A DNA stretch of 43,431 nt from Mameliella sp. CS4 (GTDB lineage: Bacteria > Pseudomonadota > Alphaproteobacteria > Rhodobacterales > Rhodobacteraceae), in NCBI RefSeq assembly GCF_019392335.1, contig NZ_JAHXRQ010000032.1:1-43431 (forward strand), in the 5' to 3' direction. This document shows positions 8,178 to 16,799 of this stretch, one piece after another. The translations under genes were made by a program, and so were the position numbers. The notes beneath the pieces were generated by a model that was not told where the DNA came from, did no database searches, and worked only from the letters and a program-made list of their open reading frames with translations. Position 1 is the first letter of the stretch. Every line of letters starts with the position of its first letter.

Positions 8178-8948
8178 TCAGGCCGCCGCACACAACCTGT
8201 CCAGCCCCGGCGCGGGCAGGCGCCGCAACAGCCGCGCCGTCCCGGCCCGGCAGGCGGGACCAGCCCAGGCCGCGGGCAGGACGAAATCCGGAAGCTCCGG
8301 CACTTTCAGCACGATACGCCGCCAGCTGTGCACGATCAGAACCCGCAGGGCCGCCACCTGCAGCGGGTCCGGGGCGCTGGCGGCCTCCAGCTTTGCCTCG
8401 GCCCGGGCCAAACGGGCCGCCAGGTCGGCCGACAGGGTCACGGTCATGGAATCGCAGGTCTTTTCACGCATCCAGCGCGGCAAGGGCCTGTCGGGATCAA
8501 TAGGTGTGGCAAAGGCTTCTGCCCCTCGCGGGGGGTGCGCTGTCAGGACCGCGTGCGGCGTAACCCAGACATCGTTGCGCGTCCATTCCAGCGGAGAGGC
8601 CGGATCGGTGAGCACCAGGAAGGCCGCGCTGGCGGGCGCGTCCCTGGCATAAATGCGGGGGCTGGCGGCCACGGTCTGCACACGGCCCTCTGCCGTCAGG
8701 CGATAGAGACTGGACCGGCCCGCGCGTTCGCTTTCGATCCAGCCGTCCTTGCGCAGGCGGTGCAGGGCCACGCGCATCGCCTCGGGTTTGATCCCGACAC
8801 GGCTCATGATCTCGCCCAGAACGCTGCCCGGCAGGGCCGACCCATCCTGCGCAAGATCACCGAAGACAGTGACCAGCAACGACCAGACACGCGGGGGAAT
8901 ATCCCCCCGCAGGTCGCTGACCACTGCCTCGAACGCTGTGCTGTCCAT
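8178..8948 (-). CDS. paaX: PaaX-family phenylacetate operon repressor
   Basis: A 256-residue PaaX-like protein, somewhat shorter than the E. coli protein (about 316). The N-terminal winged HTH region is recognisable by GSVLGEIMSRVGIKPEAMRVA and DGWIESERAGRSSLYRLTAEG. Family members bind phenylacetyl-CoA and release paa promoters. The start has AGGAGACG upstream. It is the last gene of the paa operon, 16 bp after paaZ, so it would be controlled with it. A TetR regulator sits next door, so two repressors may act on one pathway. A GATTCGCG element at the paaJ promoter resembles the PaaX core site, from memory. Confidence 0.85.
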   Translation of the reverse strand: MDSTAFEAVVSDLRGDIPPRVWSLLVTVFGDLAQDGSALPGSVLGEIMSRVGIKPEAMRVALHRLRKDGWIESERAGRSSLYRLTAEGRVQTVAASPRIYARDAPASAAFLVLTDPASPLEWTRNDVWVTPHAVLTAHPPRGAEAFATPIDPDRPLPRWMREKTCDSMTVTLSADLAARLARAEAKLEAASAPDPLQVAALRVLIVHSWRRIVLKVPELPDFVLPAAWAGPACRAGTARLLRRLPAPGLDRLCAAA

Positions 8949-8964
8949 CGTCTCCTGTCTGCGC

Positions 8965-11001
8965 TCAGGCGCTGTAGGCGTTCATCGTCAGCAGGTCGTA
9001 TTCTGCCACCTTCTCACCATCCTGGTTCGTCAGCGTCACGTGCCAGCGCACTTCGCCATACTCGTCCGTCCGGCGGGTCTTTTGCTTGACGGTCAGGCGC
9101 ACGTTCAGCGCATCCCCCGCCACCACCGGCTTCATGAAGCGTAGCCCGTCCAGCCCGGTATTGGCCAGCACCGGGCCCTCGTTCGGCTCCACGAACATGC
9201 CCGCCGCGAAACTCAGCAGCAGGTAGCCATGCGCGACCCGGCCCGGGAAAAAGGGATTCCGCGCCGCGGCCTCCTCGTCCATGTGGGCATAGAAGGTGTC
9301 GCCGGTGAACTCGGCGAAATGCTCGATGTCCGCCAGCGTGATCTCACGCGGACCTGCGTGCAGCGTTTCGCCGATGGCCAGGTCGTCAAATCCACGGGTA
9401 AAGGGGTGCGCGGGCGCTTCCACTTCCTTGGCGCCGGGGACCCAGCGATTGCCGATGGCGCTCAGCATATCCGGGCTGCCCTGGATCGAGGTCCGCTGCA
9501 TGTAGTGCATCACGCCGCGCACGCCGCCCATTTCCTCACCCCCGCCCGCGCGGCCCGGGCCGCCGTGGACAAGGTGCGGCATCGGCGAGCCGTGCCCGGT
9601 GCTTTCCTTCATGCTGGTGCGGTCGTTGAAGTAAAGCCGCCCGTGATAGGCGCCCGCGCCCAGCGCCACCTCGCGCGCGACCGCCGGATCATGGGTGATG
9701 ACCGAAGCCACCAGCGACCCGCCGCCGCGATTGGCGATTTGCACGGCGTGGCCCAGATCGCGATAGCCCATGACCGTGGACACGGGGCCAAAGGCCTCGG
9801 TATCGTGGATGCGTTCCGCCTTGTCCGGGTCGGCGCAGTGGAACAGCATCGGCGGCAGAAAGGCGCCCTTGGCCCTGTCCGCGCCATGCACCTCGAAGTC
9901 GTCGGGATCGCCAAAGACCCGCTCGGCCTCTGCCCCGATTACCTTGGCCTTTTCCAGCACGTCGCGTTTCTGGCCGTTGGACACCAGCGCGCCCATGCGG
10001 GTGCCTTTGTCCCGCGGATCGCCGATCGGCGTCTTGGCCAGTTGCGCGCTCAGCGCCTCGATCACCGCGGGGACTTGGCGCTCGGGCGCGATGATGCGGC
10101 GGATCGCGGTGCATTTCTGCCCCGCCTTCACGGTCATCTCGCGATGCACTTCCTTGACGAAGAGATCGAACTCGGGCGTGCCCGGCTCTGCGTCCGGCCC
10201 CAGGATCGAGGCGTTCAGGCTGTCCTGCTCGGCCACGAAACGCACCGACTGTTGCAGGATATGCGGGTTCGACCGCAGCTTCAGCGCCGTATCCGCCGAA
10301 CCGGTAAAGCTCACCGCGTCCTGGCAGGTCAGCCGGTCCAGCATGTCGCCCAGGCCACCGGCCACGAATTGCAGCGCGCCCTCGGGCAGCAGACCGCTTT
10401 CCAGCATCAGCCGCACCGCCAGTTCGGTGACGTAACAGGTGGCCGTCGCCGGTTTCACGATCGCGGGCACCCCCGCCAGCAGGGTCGGCCCCAGCTTTTC
10501 CAGCATCCCCCAGACCGGGAAGTTGAAGGCGTTGATATGCACAGCCACGCCTTGTAGCGGCGTACAGATGTGATGGCCCAGGAACTGCCCCGAGCGCGAC
10601 ATCTGCTCGACCTCGCCGTCGAGGTAGACATGCCCGTCCGGCATCTCTCGCCGCCCCTTGGAGGCAAAGACAAAGAGCGTTGCAATACCGCCGTCGATGT
10701 CCAGCCCGTGGTCGCGCGCCGTCGCCCCCGTGTTGAAGGACAGATCGTAGAGCGCCTCTTTGTGCTGCGACAGGTACTGCGCCAGCGCCTTGAGCATCTT
10801 GGCCCGCTGGTGGAAGGTCATGGCGCGCAGCGCGGGCCCGCCCTTGTCGCGGGCGAAGGCCAGCATCGCCTCGACGTCCAGCGCGTCGTTGCCCGCGTGG
10901 CCCAGCACCTCGCCGGTCACTGCGTTTTCAAAGCTGCGTGCGCCCGTTCCCGGTGCGACCCATTGGCCCGCCGCATAGCTCTTGATCTCAAGAAGGCTCA
11001 T
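8965..11001 (-). CDS. paaZ: bifunctional oxepin-CoA hydrolase / 3-oxo-5,6-dehydrosuberyl-CoA semialdehyde dehydrogenase
   Basis: PaaZ of 678 residues, the usual full length. Residues 1-520 form an aldehyde dehydrogenase with catalytic Cys297 (AGQKCTAIRR) and Glu258 (FVAEQD). Residues about 540-678 form a MaoC-like (R)-hydratase domain (DTFYAHMDEE, RVAHGYLLLSFAAG). The hydratase domain opens oxepin-CoA and the NADP-dependent dehydrogenase oxidises the resulting aldehyde, the ring-cleavage step of aerobic phenylacetate degradation. The ATG has a GGGGGGAAGG upstream. It lies in the paa operon, 65 bp after the extra PF05138 gene and just before paaX. Confidence 0.95.
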   Translation of the reverse strand: MSLLEIKSYAAGQWVAPGTGARSFENAVTGEVLGHAGNDALDVEAMLAFARDKGGPALRAMTFHQRAKMLKALAQYLSQHKEALYDLSFNTGATARDHGLDIDGGIATLFVFASKGRREMPDGHVYLDGEVEQMSRSGQFLGHHICTPLQGVAVHINAFNFPVWGMLEKLGPTLLAGVPAIVKPATATCYVTELAVRLMLESGLLPEGALQFVAGGLGDMLDRLTCQDAVSFTGSADTALKLRSNPHILQQSVRFVAEQDSLNASILGPDAEPGTPEFDLFVKEVHREMTVKAGQKCTAIRRIIAPERQVPAVIEALSAQLAKTPIGDPRDKGTRMGALVSNGQKRDVLEKAKVIGAEAERVFGDPDDFEVHGADRAKGAFLPPMLFHCADPDKAERIHDTEAFGPVSTVMGYRDLGHAVQIANRGGGSLVASVITHDPAVAREVALGAGAYHGRLYFNDRTSMKESTGHGSPMPHLVHGGPGRAGGGEEMGGVRGVMHYMQRTSIQGSPDMLSAIGNRWVPGAKEVEAPAHPFTRGFDDLAIGETLHAGPREITLADIEHFAEFTGDTFYAHMDEEAAARNPFFPGRVAHGYLLLSFAAGMFVEPNEGPVLANTGLDGLRFMKPVVAGDALNVRLTVKQKTRRTDEYGEVRWHVTLTNQDGEKVAEYDLLTMNAYSA

Positions 11002-11066
11002 CCTTCCCCCCTGTCCTGCCGGTCGCGCCCGGCGGTTTGTTGAATGTCTGTCTCAGGCCGTTTCGG

Positions 11067-11828
11067 TCAGGCCGTCTCTGTCAGGCCCAGCCGGGTCAGC
11101 GCGGCGTCCAGCCGCTTTTCCCATTCGGCCCGCATCTCCGGTGCGCTGGCATGGCGCAGGCCCCAGGCCTGCAATTGCGCCATCCGCTCCTCTGACGGGT
11201 CGCCAAAGACCGCCGCGACGCGCGGGCGCCAGTAGCTCAGGCTGTCGGCAATCGCCGCCCCCTGCCCCTCAGCCGTCAGCCGTTCCAGCCCTTCCTCGGC
11301 CAGTTCGGTGTGGCGCCGTTCCACCGGCAGGACCTCGCGCAGCGCCTCGGCCAGAGGCTGGTAGGTGACGCGCGCCATGTCCTCCAGCTGTACCGAGACC
11401 GCGTGGCCCATCAGCAGGTTCATCACGACCGCATCGACCCAGCCCTCCAGCGGATAGTTGAAGACCGACAGGCGCATGTCATGGGCGGATCTGGCCGACC
11501 CCGGTGCCGTGTCGCGCGGCAGCCGGTCGGTCCAGGGATGGTGGCCGACGTAACGGTCGGTATTGGCCCCGAATTCCCCCATAAGGCGCAGCACCTTGTC
11601 CGCGTGATCGGTCTTTTCCAGTACGATCCGCGCGGCGGCGATGCGTTCCTTGATCCCCGGCCCGTCGTTGATCACGTCGGCAAAGCCCGCCGCGCCCGCC
11701 AGTTCGCTGTCGACGAAGATGCTCATCAGCTTCATCAGTTCGGCGCGGTAGCGGGGCGGCACGTTGGCCGGATTGGTCAGCCGCCCGCCCTGGGCCAGGT
11801 AGTCGGCAATGTTCATCTCGTCCGTCAT
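11067..11828 (-). CDS. phenylacetic acid catabolic family protein (PF05138 paralogue)
   Basis: A 253-residue ferritin-like helical protein of the PaaA/PaaC family, in addition to the standard PaaA and PaaC encoded in the same operon. Possible iron ligands are Glu42, Glu71 with His75, Glu149, and Glu170-His173 (ERRH). The first EXXH motif is changed: Glu is four, not three, residues before His (EKTDH), so di-iron binding is uncertain. The start at 11828 is preceded by AAGGGGGA; residues before it in the longer frame are spurious. It sits between paaE and paaZ, 11 bp after paaE. Similar extra genes are, to my memory, found in roseobacter paa operons without a proven role. It could be an accessory subunit of the epoxidase. 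Confidence 0.8.
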   Translation of the reverse strand: MTDEMNIADYLAQGGRLTNPANVPPRYRAELMKLMSIFVDSELAGAAGFADVINDGPGIKERIAAARIVLEKTDHADKVLRLMGEFGANTDRYVGHHPWTDRLPRDTAPGSARSAHDMRLSVFNYPLEGWVDAVVMNLLMGHAVSVQLEDMARVTYQPLAEALREVLPVERRHTELAEEGLERLTAEGQGAAIADSLSYWRPRVAAVFGDPSEERMAQLQAWGLRHASAPEMRAEWEKRLDAALTRLGLTETA

Positions 11829-11839
11829 GGCGTCCCCCT

Positions 11840-12907
11840 TTACTGGTCGTAATCCACGACCACGCGGTCGGTGAGCGGATAGGACTGGCAGGACAGGACG
11901 TAGCCGCGTTCGACCTCGTAGTCCTCCAGCGCGTGGTTGGCGATCATCTCGACCTCGCCCTCGATCACCCGGCACTTGCAGGTGGAACAGACCCCGGCCT
12001 TGCAGGCATAGGGCGCGTCCATCGCGTTCTCCAGCGCCGCGTCGAGGACAGAGAGGTCCTTGTCCATTTCAAAGCTGCGCGTGGTGCCGTCCAGCGTGAC
12101 GGTGGCCTGCGTGCGCGCCGCCTGCGTGCCCGCCTCGGCGCTGGTGGCCTTGCGGGCCAGGCGCCCGGGCTGGGCCGAGGCGAATAGCTCGAACTTGATC
12201 TGTTCCTCGGACAGGCCGTGGTCCTTCAGCGCCTTGGCAATGCCCAGCATCATCGGTTCCGGCCCGCAGATAAAGGCTGTGTCGACATTCTCGACGTCGA
12301 TCCAGTGTTCGAAGAGGGCCGCGCATTTCTCGGCGTCCACCCGGCCCTGGAACAGGTCGATGTCCATCGCGTCCGATTCCAGCACGTGGATTATGTTCAG
12401 CCGCCCCATGTAGAGGTTTTTCAGATCCTCCAGTTCCTCGCGGAACATGATCGAGTTCACGCCCCTGTTGGCATAGACCAGCGTGAAATCAGACCGGGGT
12501 TCCGTTGCCAGCACGGTCTTGAGGATCGACAGCACCGGGGTGATCCCCGACCCGCCCGCAAAGCCCAGGTAGCTGCGCTGCGCAGTGGCGTCGAGCGGGG
12601 TGTGAAAGCTGCCCATCGGCTCCATCGCTTCCAGCACCATACCCGGTTGCAGGTCCTCGTTGGCCCAGGTCGAAAAGGCGCCGCCATCGACCTTCTTGAT
12701 GCCCACCTGCAGTACGCCCTCTCCCCGGCCGGCGCAGATCGAATAGGACCGGCGCACCTCGGTGCCGTCGAAATCGCGGCGGAAGGTCAGGTACTGCCCC
12801 TGGATAAAGTCGAAGCTTTCGCCGTTCGCCGGTTCCAGCGTCACGACAACCGCGTCGCGGATGGTCTTTTTCACGTCACGGACGGTCAGTTCATGAAAGC
12901 GCGGCAT
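11840..12907 (-). CDS. paaE: 1,2-phenylacetyl-CoA epoxidase reductase subunit
   Basis: PaaE of 355 residues, the same size as the E. coli protein. An N-terminal FAD-binding domain (RRSYSICAG) is followed by an NAD(P)H-binding domain (GGSGITPVLSIL, FICGPEPMM) and a C-terminal plant-type [2Fe-2S] domain with CKAGVCSTCKC and a fourth Cys in LSCQSYP. It carries electrons from NADPH to the PaaABC oxygenase. ATG at 12907 is chosen because AGGAG lies 8 bp upstream; an upstream GTG at 12916 is less likely. It is 12 bp downstream of paaD in the operon. Confidence 0.95.
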   Translation of the reverse strand: MPRFHELTVRDVKKTIRDAVVVTLEPANGESFDFIQGQYLTFRRDFDGTEVRRSYSICAGRGEGVLQVGIKKVDGGAFSTWANEDLQPGMVLEAMEPMGSFHTPLDATAQRSYLGFAGGSGITPVLSILKTVLATEPRSDFTLVYANRGVNSIMFREELEDLKNLYMGRLNIIHVLESDAMDIDLFQGRVDAEKCAALFEHWIDVENVDTAFICGPEPMMLGIAKALKDHGLSEEQIKFELFASAQPGRLARKATSAEAGTQAARTQATVTLDGTTRSFEMDKDLSVLDAALENAMDAPYACKAGVCSTCKCRVIEGEVEMIANHALEDYEVERGYVLSCQSYPLTDRVVVDYDQ

Positions 12908-12919
12908 GGGCCTCACTCC

Positions 12920-13378
12920 TCAGATGCACTTGAAATAGTCGAAAGGCTCCAGGCAGTCGGTACACCGCCAATGCGCCTTGCAGGGGGTCGAGCCGAACTG
13001 GCTCACACGGGTGACGTTCCTGGACCCGCAATGCGGGCACTTTTCCGGTCCGCCCGCGGGTTGCGGCGGGGCGATCCCGTAGTCCTCCAGCCGGGACCGC
13101 CCCTTCTCGCTCAGCCAGTCCGTCGTCCAGGCCGGAGCGATCCGCGTCTCGATCTTGACGTCTTTGATGCCACGGTCGCGCAGCGCGGTCTCGATATCCA
13201 TCGAGATCACGCTGGTCGCCGGGCAGCCGGAATAGGTCGGCGTCACTGCCACGGTGACGGTTTCCCCCTCCAGCACGACCTCGCGCACGATGCCGAGGTC
13301 GACGACAGAGATCACGGGGATCTCGGGGTCCGGCACCTCGTCCAGCCAGCCCCAGATCTGATCCACACTCACGGTCAT
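12920..13378 (-). CDS. paaD: phenylacetyl-CoA epoxidase assembly protein PaaD
   Basis: A 152-residue protein. The N-terminal half is a MIP18/DUF59-type domain (DPEIPVISVVDLGIV, TPTYSGCPATSVI). The C-terminal part is a cysteine-rich zinc-ribbon-like region with CPHCGS and CTDC motifs. The family is thought to help iron-sulfur or di-iron centre maturation of the epoxidase. It lies 6 bp after paaC and 12 bp before paaE. Confidence 0.95.
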   Translation of the reverse strand: MTVSVDQIWGWLDEVPDPEIPVISVVDLGIVREVVLEGETVTVAVTPTYSGCPATSVISMDIETALRDRGIKDVKIETRIAPAWTTDWLSEKGRSRLEDYGIAPPQPAGGPEKCPHCGSRNVTRVSQFGSTPCKAHWRCTDCLEPFDYFKCI

Positions 13379-13384
13379 GGCGGT

Positions 13385-14146
13385 TTACCAGCGCGCCCCG
13401 GGATAGGCCCGTTGCAGCCACTGCATCTGCGTCAGCATGTGGCCTAGGTGTTCCGAGTGACGGAACCCGGTCTTGCCACCCGCATGGGCAAAACCGCTGT
13501 CGGGAATGACCAGCGTCGCCTCGCTCATGGTCTGCTGCACGGCGGCGTCCCAGCCCGCGCGCAAGGACGACGGTTCCGGCGCGATGCCCTCGGCTGCCAT
13601 GATCCCGCTGACCTCGTCATCGGTGAACATCTCGCCGACATAGGGCCAGAGCAGGTCCAGCGCCGCCTGCATGCGGCGGTGGCTCTCGCTGGTGCCATCG
13701 CCCAGACCGATCACCGTGTCGCGCGACCGTTCGACGTGATAGGTCACTTCCTTGACCGCCTTCGCCGCGATCCCCGCCACGCGTTCGTCCGAGGACTGGG
13801 CCAGTTTCTCCAGCAGCAGCACATGCGCCTGGTCAAAGAGATACTGCCGCATCATCGTCTGGCCGAAATCGCCGTTCGGCTGTTCCGCCAGCAGGACATT
13901 GCGAAAGTCCCAGGCATCGCGCAGCATCGCCAGGTCATCGGCCGAGCGACCTTCGCCCTCGACCTCTCCGGCAAGGCCAAGCCACATCTGCGTCTGCCCG
14001 ATCAGGTCCAGCGCGGTATTGGCCAGCGCGATGTCCTCTTCCAGCACCGGCGCATGACCGCACCATTCGCTGACCCTGTGACCAAGCACGAGGGTATTGT
14101 CCCCCATCCGGCAGAGGAATTCGAAAAACGCCATGTCGCTGGTCAT
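13385..14146 (-). CDS. paaC: 1,2-phenylacetyl-CoA epoxidase structural subunit PaaC
   Basis: A 253-residue helical protein of the PF05138 family. PaaC is the non-catalytic partner of PaaA in the heteromeric oxygenase; it lacks the paired EXXH motifs of PaaA. Recognisable stretches are RMGDNTLVLGHRVSEWCGH, ALDLIGQTQMWL and QYLFDQAHVLLLEKL. Its ATG overlaps the paaB stop by one base (TAATG), implying coupled translation. Confidence 0.95.
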   Translation of the reverse strand: MTSDMAFFEFLCRMGDNTLVLGHRVSEWCGHAPVLEEDIALANTALDLIGQTQMWLGLAGEVEGEGRSADDLAMLRDAWDFRNVLLAEQPNGDFGQTMMRQYLFDQAHVLLLEKLAQSSDERVAGIAAKAVKEVTYHVERSRDTVIGLGDGTSESHRRMQAALDLLWPYVGEMFTDDEVSGIMAAEGIAPEPSSLRAGWDAAVQQTMSEATLVIPDSGFAHAGGKTGFRHSEHLGHMLTQMQWLQRAYPGARW

Positions 14147-14484
14147 TACATCGCCCCCACTTCCTCGGGGATGTCAAAGAAGGTCGGGTGGCGGTAGACC
14201 TTCGACTCGGAGGGCTCGTAGAGCGGGCCTTTGTCCGAGGGCGAGGAGGCCGCGATATGCCGCGCCTCGACAACCCATATGCTGACACCCTCGTTGCGGC
14301 GCGTATAGACATCGCGGGCGTTCTTGATCGCCATTTCCTGGTCCGGCGCATGCAGGGACCCGACGTGGCGGTGGCTCATGCCATGCTGGCCACGAATAAA
14401 GACCTCCCAGAGCGGCCACTCATGGCGCTTGGGTTTCATGGCTTGATCCGGCGTGTCCGGATAGGCTGCGTTCGGGGAACTCAT
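14146..14484 (-). CDS. paaB: 1,2-phenylacetyl-CoA epoxidase subunit PaaB
   Basis: A 112-residue small subunit with the conserved core EVFIRGQHGMSHRHVGSLHA and a C-terminal VYRHPTFFDIPEEVGAM. PaaB bridges PaaAC heterodimers in the epoxidase complex. It carries a slightly longer N-terminus than the E. coli protein. It is 45 bp downstream of paaA and overlaps paaC. Confidence 0.95.
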   Translation of the reverse strand: MSSPNAAYPDTPDQAMKPKRHEWPLWEVFIRGQHGMSHRHVGSLHAPDQEMAIKNARDVYTRRNEGVSIWVVEARHIAASSPSDKGPLYEPSESKVYRHPTFFDIPEEVGAM

Positions 14485-14529
14485 CTCAACTTCCTCCCAA
14501 TCTCGAAACCGGGTGTACCCGGAGGGCCA

Positions 14530-15507
14530 TCACTCGGCGGCAACCTTGCGGGCCGCCTTCTTCTCGGCATGGGCCAGCAGACCGTCGCGCACCCATTTTC
14601 CGTCGTCCCAGGCCGAGTTCCGGGCCGCCAGGCGCTCCTGGTTGCAGGGGCCATTGCCCTTGAGCACGTCGAAGAACTCGGACCAGTCGGGCTGCGAAAA
14701 GTCGTAGTGCCCGGTGTCCTCGTTCCACTTCAGGTTCTCGTCGGGCACGGTCAGGCCAAGGTATTCCGCCTGCGGCACCGTCTGGTCGACGAACTTCTGA
14801 CGCAACTCGTCGTTGGTGTTCATCTTGATCTTCCAGGCCATCGACTGTTCCGAATGCACGGATTCCTTGTCCGAGGGTCCAAACATCATCAGGGACGGAT
14901 ACCAAAAGCGGTTCAGCGCATCCTGCGCCATCTTCTTCTGCGCCGATGTGCCCTGCGCCATCTTCATCATGACGTCGTAGCCCTGCCGCTGGTGGAAGGA
15001 TTCCTCCTTGCAGATGCGGATCATCGCGCGGGAATAGGGCCCAAACGAGGTCCGCTGCAAAGGCACCTGGTTCATGATCGCCGCGCCATCGACCAGCCAG
15101 CCGACCGCGCCCATGTCGGCCCATGTCAGCGTCGGATAGTTGAAGATCGACGAATATTTCATCCGCCCGTCCAGCAGCATCTCTGTCAGCTCGTCGCGGG
15201 TCACACCCAGCGTCTCGGCGGCGCAATAGAGGTACAACCCGTGCCCCGCCTCGTCCTGCACCTTGGCCAGCAGGATCGCCTTGCGCTCCAGCGTGGGTGC
15301 GCGGGTGATCCAGTTGCCCTCGGGCAATTGGCCCACGATTTCCGAATGCGCGTGCTGGCCGATCTGGCGGATCAGCGTCTTGCGATAGCCCTGGGGCATC
15401 CAGTCCTTGGGCTCGATCTTCTCGCCCGCGTCGATGCGGGCCTGGAAGGCGGCAAGCTTCTCGGGGTCTTCCTGTGTCGCCTCCGACTTGATCATCTGTG
15501 CATACAT
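14530..15507 (-). CDS. paaA: 1,2-phenylacetyl-CoA epoxidase catalytic subunit PaaA
   Basis: The catalytic di-iron subunit of 325 residues, which epoxidises the ring of phenylacetyl-CoA with O2. Both EXXH motifs are intact: Glu86-Ala-Gly-His89 and Glu169-Ser-Phe-His172, matching the carboxylate-histidine iron ligands of the family. The ATG at 15507 has GGGAGG 7 bp upstream; the longer frame to 15609 overlaps paaJ and is not real. It lies 25 bp after paaJ. Confidence 0.96.
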   Translation of the reverse strand: MYAQMIKSEATQEDPEKLAAFQARIDAGEKIEPKDWMPQGYRKTLIRQIGQHAHSEIVGQLPEGNWITRAPTLERKAILLAKVQDEAGHGLYLYCAAETLGVTRDELTEMLLDGRMKYSSIFNYPTLTWADMGAVGWLVDGAAIMNQVPLQRTSFGPYSRAMIRICKEESFHQRQGYDVMMKMAQGTSAQKKMAQDALNRFWYPSLMMFGPSDKESVHSEQSMAWKIKMNTNDELRQKFVDQTVPQAEYLGLTVPDENLKWNEDTGHYDFSQPDWSEFFDVLKGNGPCNQERLAARNSAWDDGKWVRDGLLAHAEKKAARKVAAE

Positions 15508-15532
15508 GGCAGAACCTCCCTGCTGATAGACT

Positions 15533-16735
15533 TCAAACCCGTTCGAGGACGATGGCCGCCCCCTGCCCGACACCGACACACATGGTGCAGAGCGCGTAAC
15601 GTCCCCCATTGCGCCGCAACTGGTGGGCCGCGGTCAAGACAAGACGCGCGCCCGACATGCCCAGCGGGTGCCCCATGGCGATGGCGCCGCCCTGCGCGTT
15701 CACGCGAGGATCGTCATCCGCGACGCCCAACTCGCGCAACGTCGCAAGCCCCTGGCTGGCAAAGGCCTCATTCAATTCTATCACATCCATCTGGTCGATG
15801 CTCAGGCCGCAGCGGTCCAGCACCTTGCGGCTGGCGGGTATGGGGCCGATCCCCATCACACGCGGCGCCACACCGGCCGAGGCCATGCCCAGCACCCGCG
15901 CCATCGGCGTCAGGCCCTGCGCCTTGACCGCCGCCTCACCGGCCAGCAAGAGCGCCGCCGCCCCGTCGTTCACGCCGCTGGCATTGCCCGCGGTTACAGT
16001 CAGGTCCGGGCCGTTCACGCCCTTGAGCTTGGCCAATTTCTCGGCCGTGGTGCCGGGGCGCGGATGTTCGTCGGTGTCGACGATGACCGGATCGCCCTTG
16101 CGCTGGGGCACTTCGACGGAAACGATCTCATCCGCGAACAGCCCCGCCGCCTGCGCCGCCTCCCAGCGGGCCTGGCTTCGCGCGGCAAAGGCATCCTGGT
16201 CCGCCCGGCTCACGCCATAGTCTGCGGCCACGTTGTCGGCGGTCTCGGGCATCGAGTCGGTGCCGTACATCGCCTTCATCTTCGGGTTCACGAAACGCCA
16301 GCCGATGGTGGTGTCATAGACCGCGTTTGCCCGGGTAAAGGCGCTGGTGGCCTTGGGCATGACAAAGGGCGCGCGGCTCATGCTTTCGACGCCACCGGCG
16401 ATGCAGAGGTCGTAGTCCCCCGCCTTGATCCCGCGCGCGGCAAAGCCCACCGCATCCATGCCGCTGGCGCAAAGACGGTTCACCGTTGTCCCCGGCACAG
16501 CTTCAGGCAACCCGGCCAGCAGCGCGGCCATGCGCGCCACGTTGCGGTTGTCCTCGCCCGCCTGGTTGGCCGAGCCATAGATCACCTCGTCGACGGCGCT
16601 CCAATCCACCGAAGGGTTGCGCGCCATAAGCGCGCTGATCGGCAAAGCCGCCAGGTCATCAGCCCTGACCGAGGACAAGGCCCCGCCATAGCGCCCGATC
16701 GGCGTCCGCACTCCGTCACAGATAAACGCGTCCAA
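15533..16735 (-). CDS. paaJ: 3-oxoadipyl-CoA/3-oxo-5,6-dehydrosuberyl-CoA thiolase
   Basis: A thiolase of 400 residues, almost the length of E. coli PaaJ. The active residues are visible: nucleophile Cys in NRLCASGM, His in AMGHPLGMSGAR and the second Cys in CTMCVGVGQG. It catalyses the final thiolytic steps of phenylacetate (and possibly beta-ketoadipate) degradation. The start is taken as TTG at 16735, giving DAFICDGVRTPIGRYGGALS, which aligns with the E. coli N-terminus. The GGGAGGAG at 16743-16750 is then 8 bp upstream. ATG at 16753 would place that sequence inside the gene. It is the first gene of the operon. Genes for the CoA ligase (paaK) and paaF/G/H are not in this window. Confidence 0.92.
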   Translation of the reverse strand: MDAFICDGVRTPIGRYGGALSSVRADDLAALPISALMARNPSVDWSAVDEVIYGSANQAGEDNRNVARMAALLAGLPEAVPGTTVNRLCASGMDAVGFAARGIKAGDYDLCIAGGVESMSRAPFVMPKATSAFTRANAVYDTTIGWRFVNPKMKAMYGTDSMPETADNVAADYGVSRADQDAFAARSQARWEAAQAAGLFADEIVSVEVPQRKGDPVIVDTDEHPRPGTTAEKLAKLKGVNGPDLTVTAGNASGVNDGAAALLLAGEAAVKAQGLTPMARVLGMASAGVAPRVMGIGPIPASRKVLDRCGLSIDQMDVIELNEAFASQGLATLRELGVADDDPRVNAQGGAIAMGHPLGMSGARLVLTAAHQLRRNGGRYALCTMCVGVGQGAAIVLERV

Positions 16736-16758
16736 GACCGACACTCCTCCCATTAATC

Positions 16759-16799
16759 GACCATGCGGTCGGAATACGTCAGGTCAGAGATTCGCGCAA
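16759..16799 (-). promoter_or_regulatory. paaJ operon promoter with TetR-type operator
   Basis: On the minus strand, TTGCGC (16794-16799) and TATTCC (16771-16776) are 17 bp apart. An operator GACC-ATGC-GGTCGG (16759-16772, as read on the plus strand) with perfect 5-bp arms overlaps the -10 and the likely start point. It shares its core with the operator of the TetR gene. GATTCGCG at 16789-16796 overlaps the -35 and resembles the PaaX-binding core. Confidence 0.6.
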
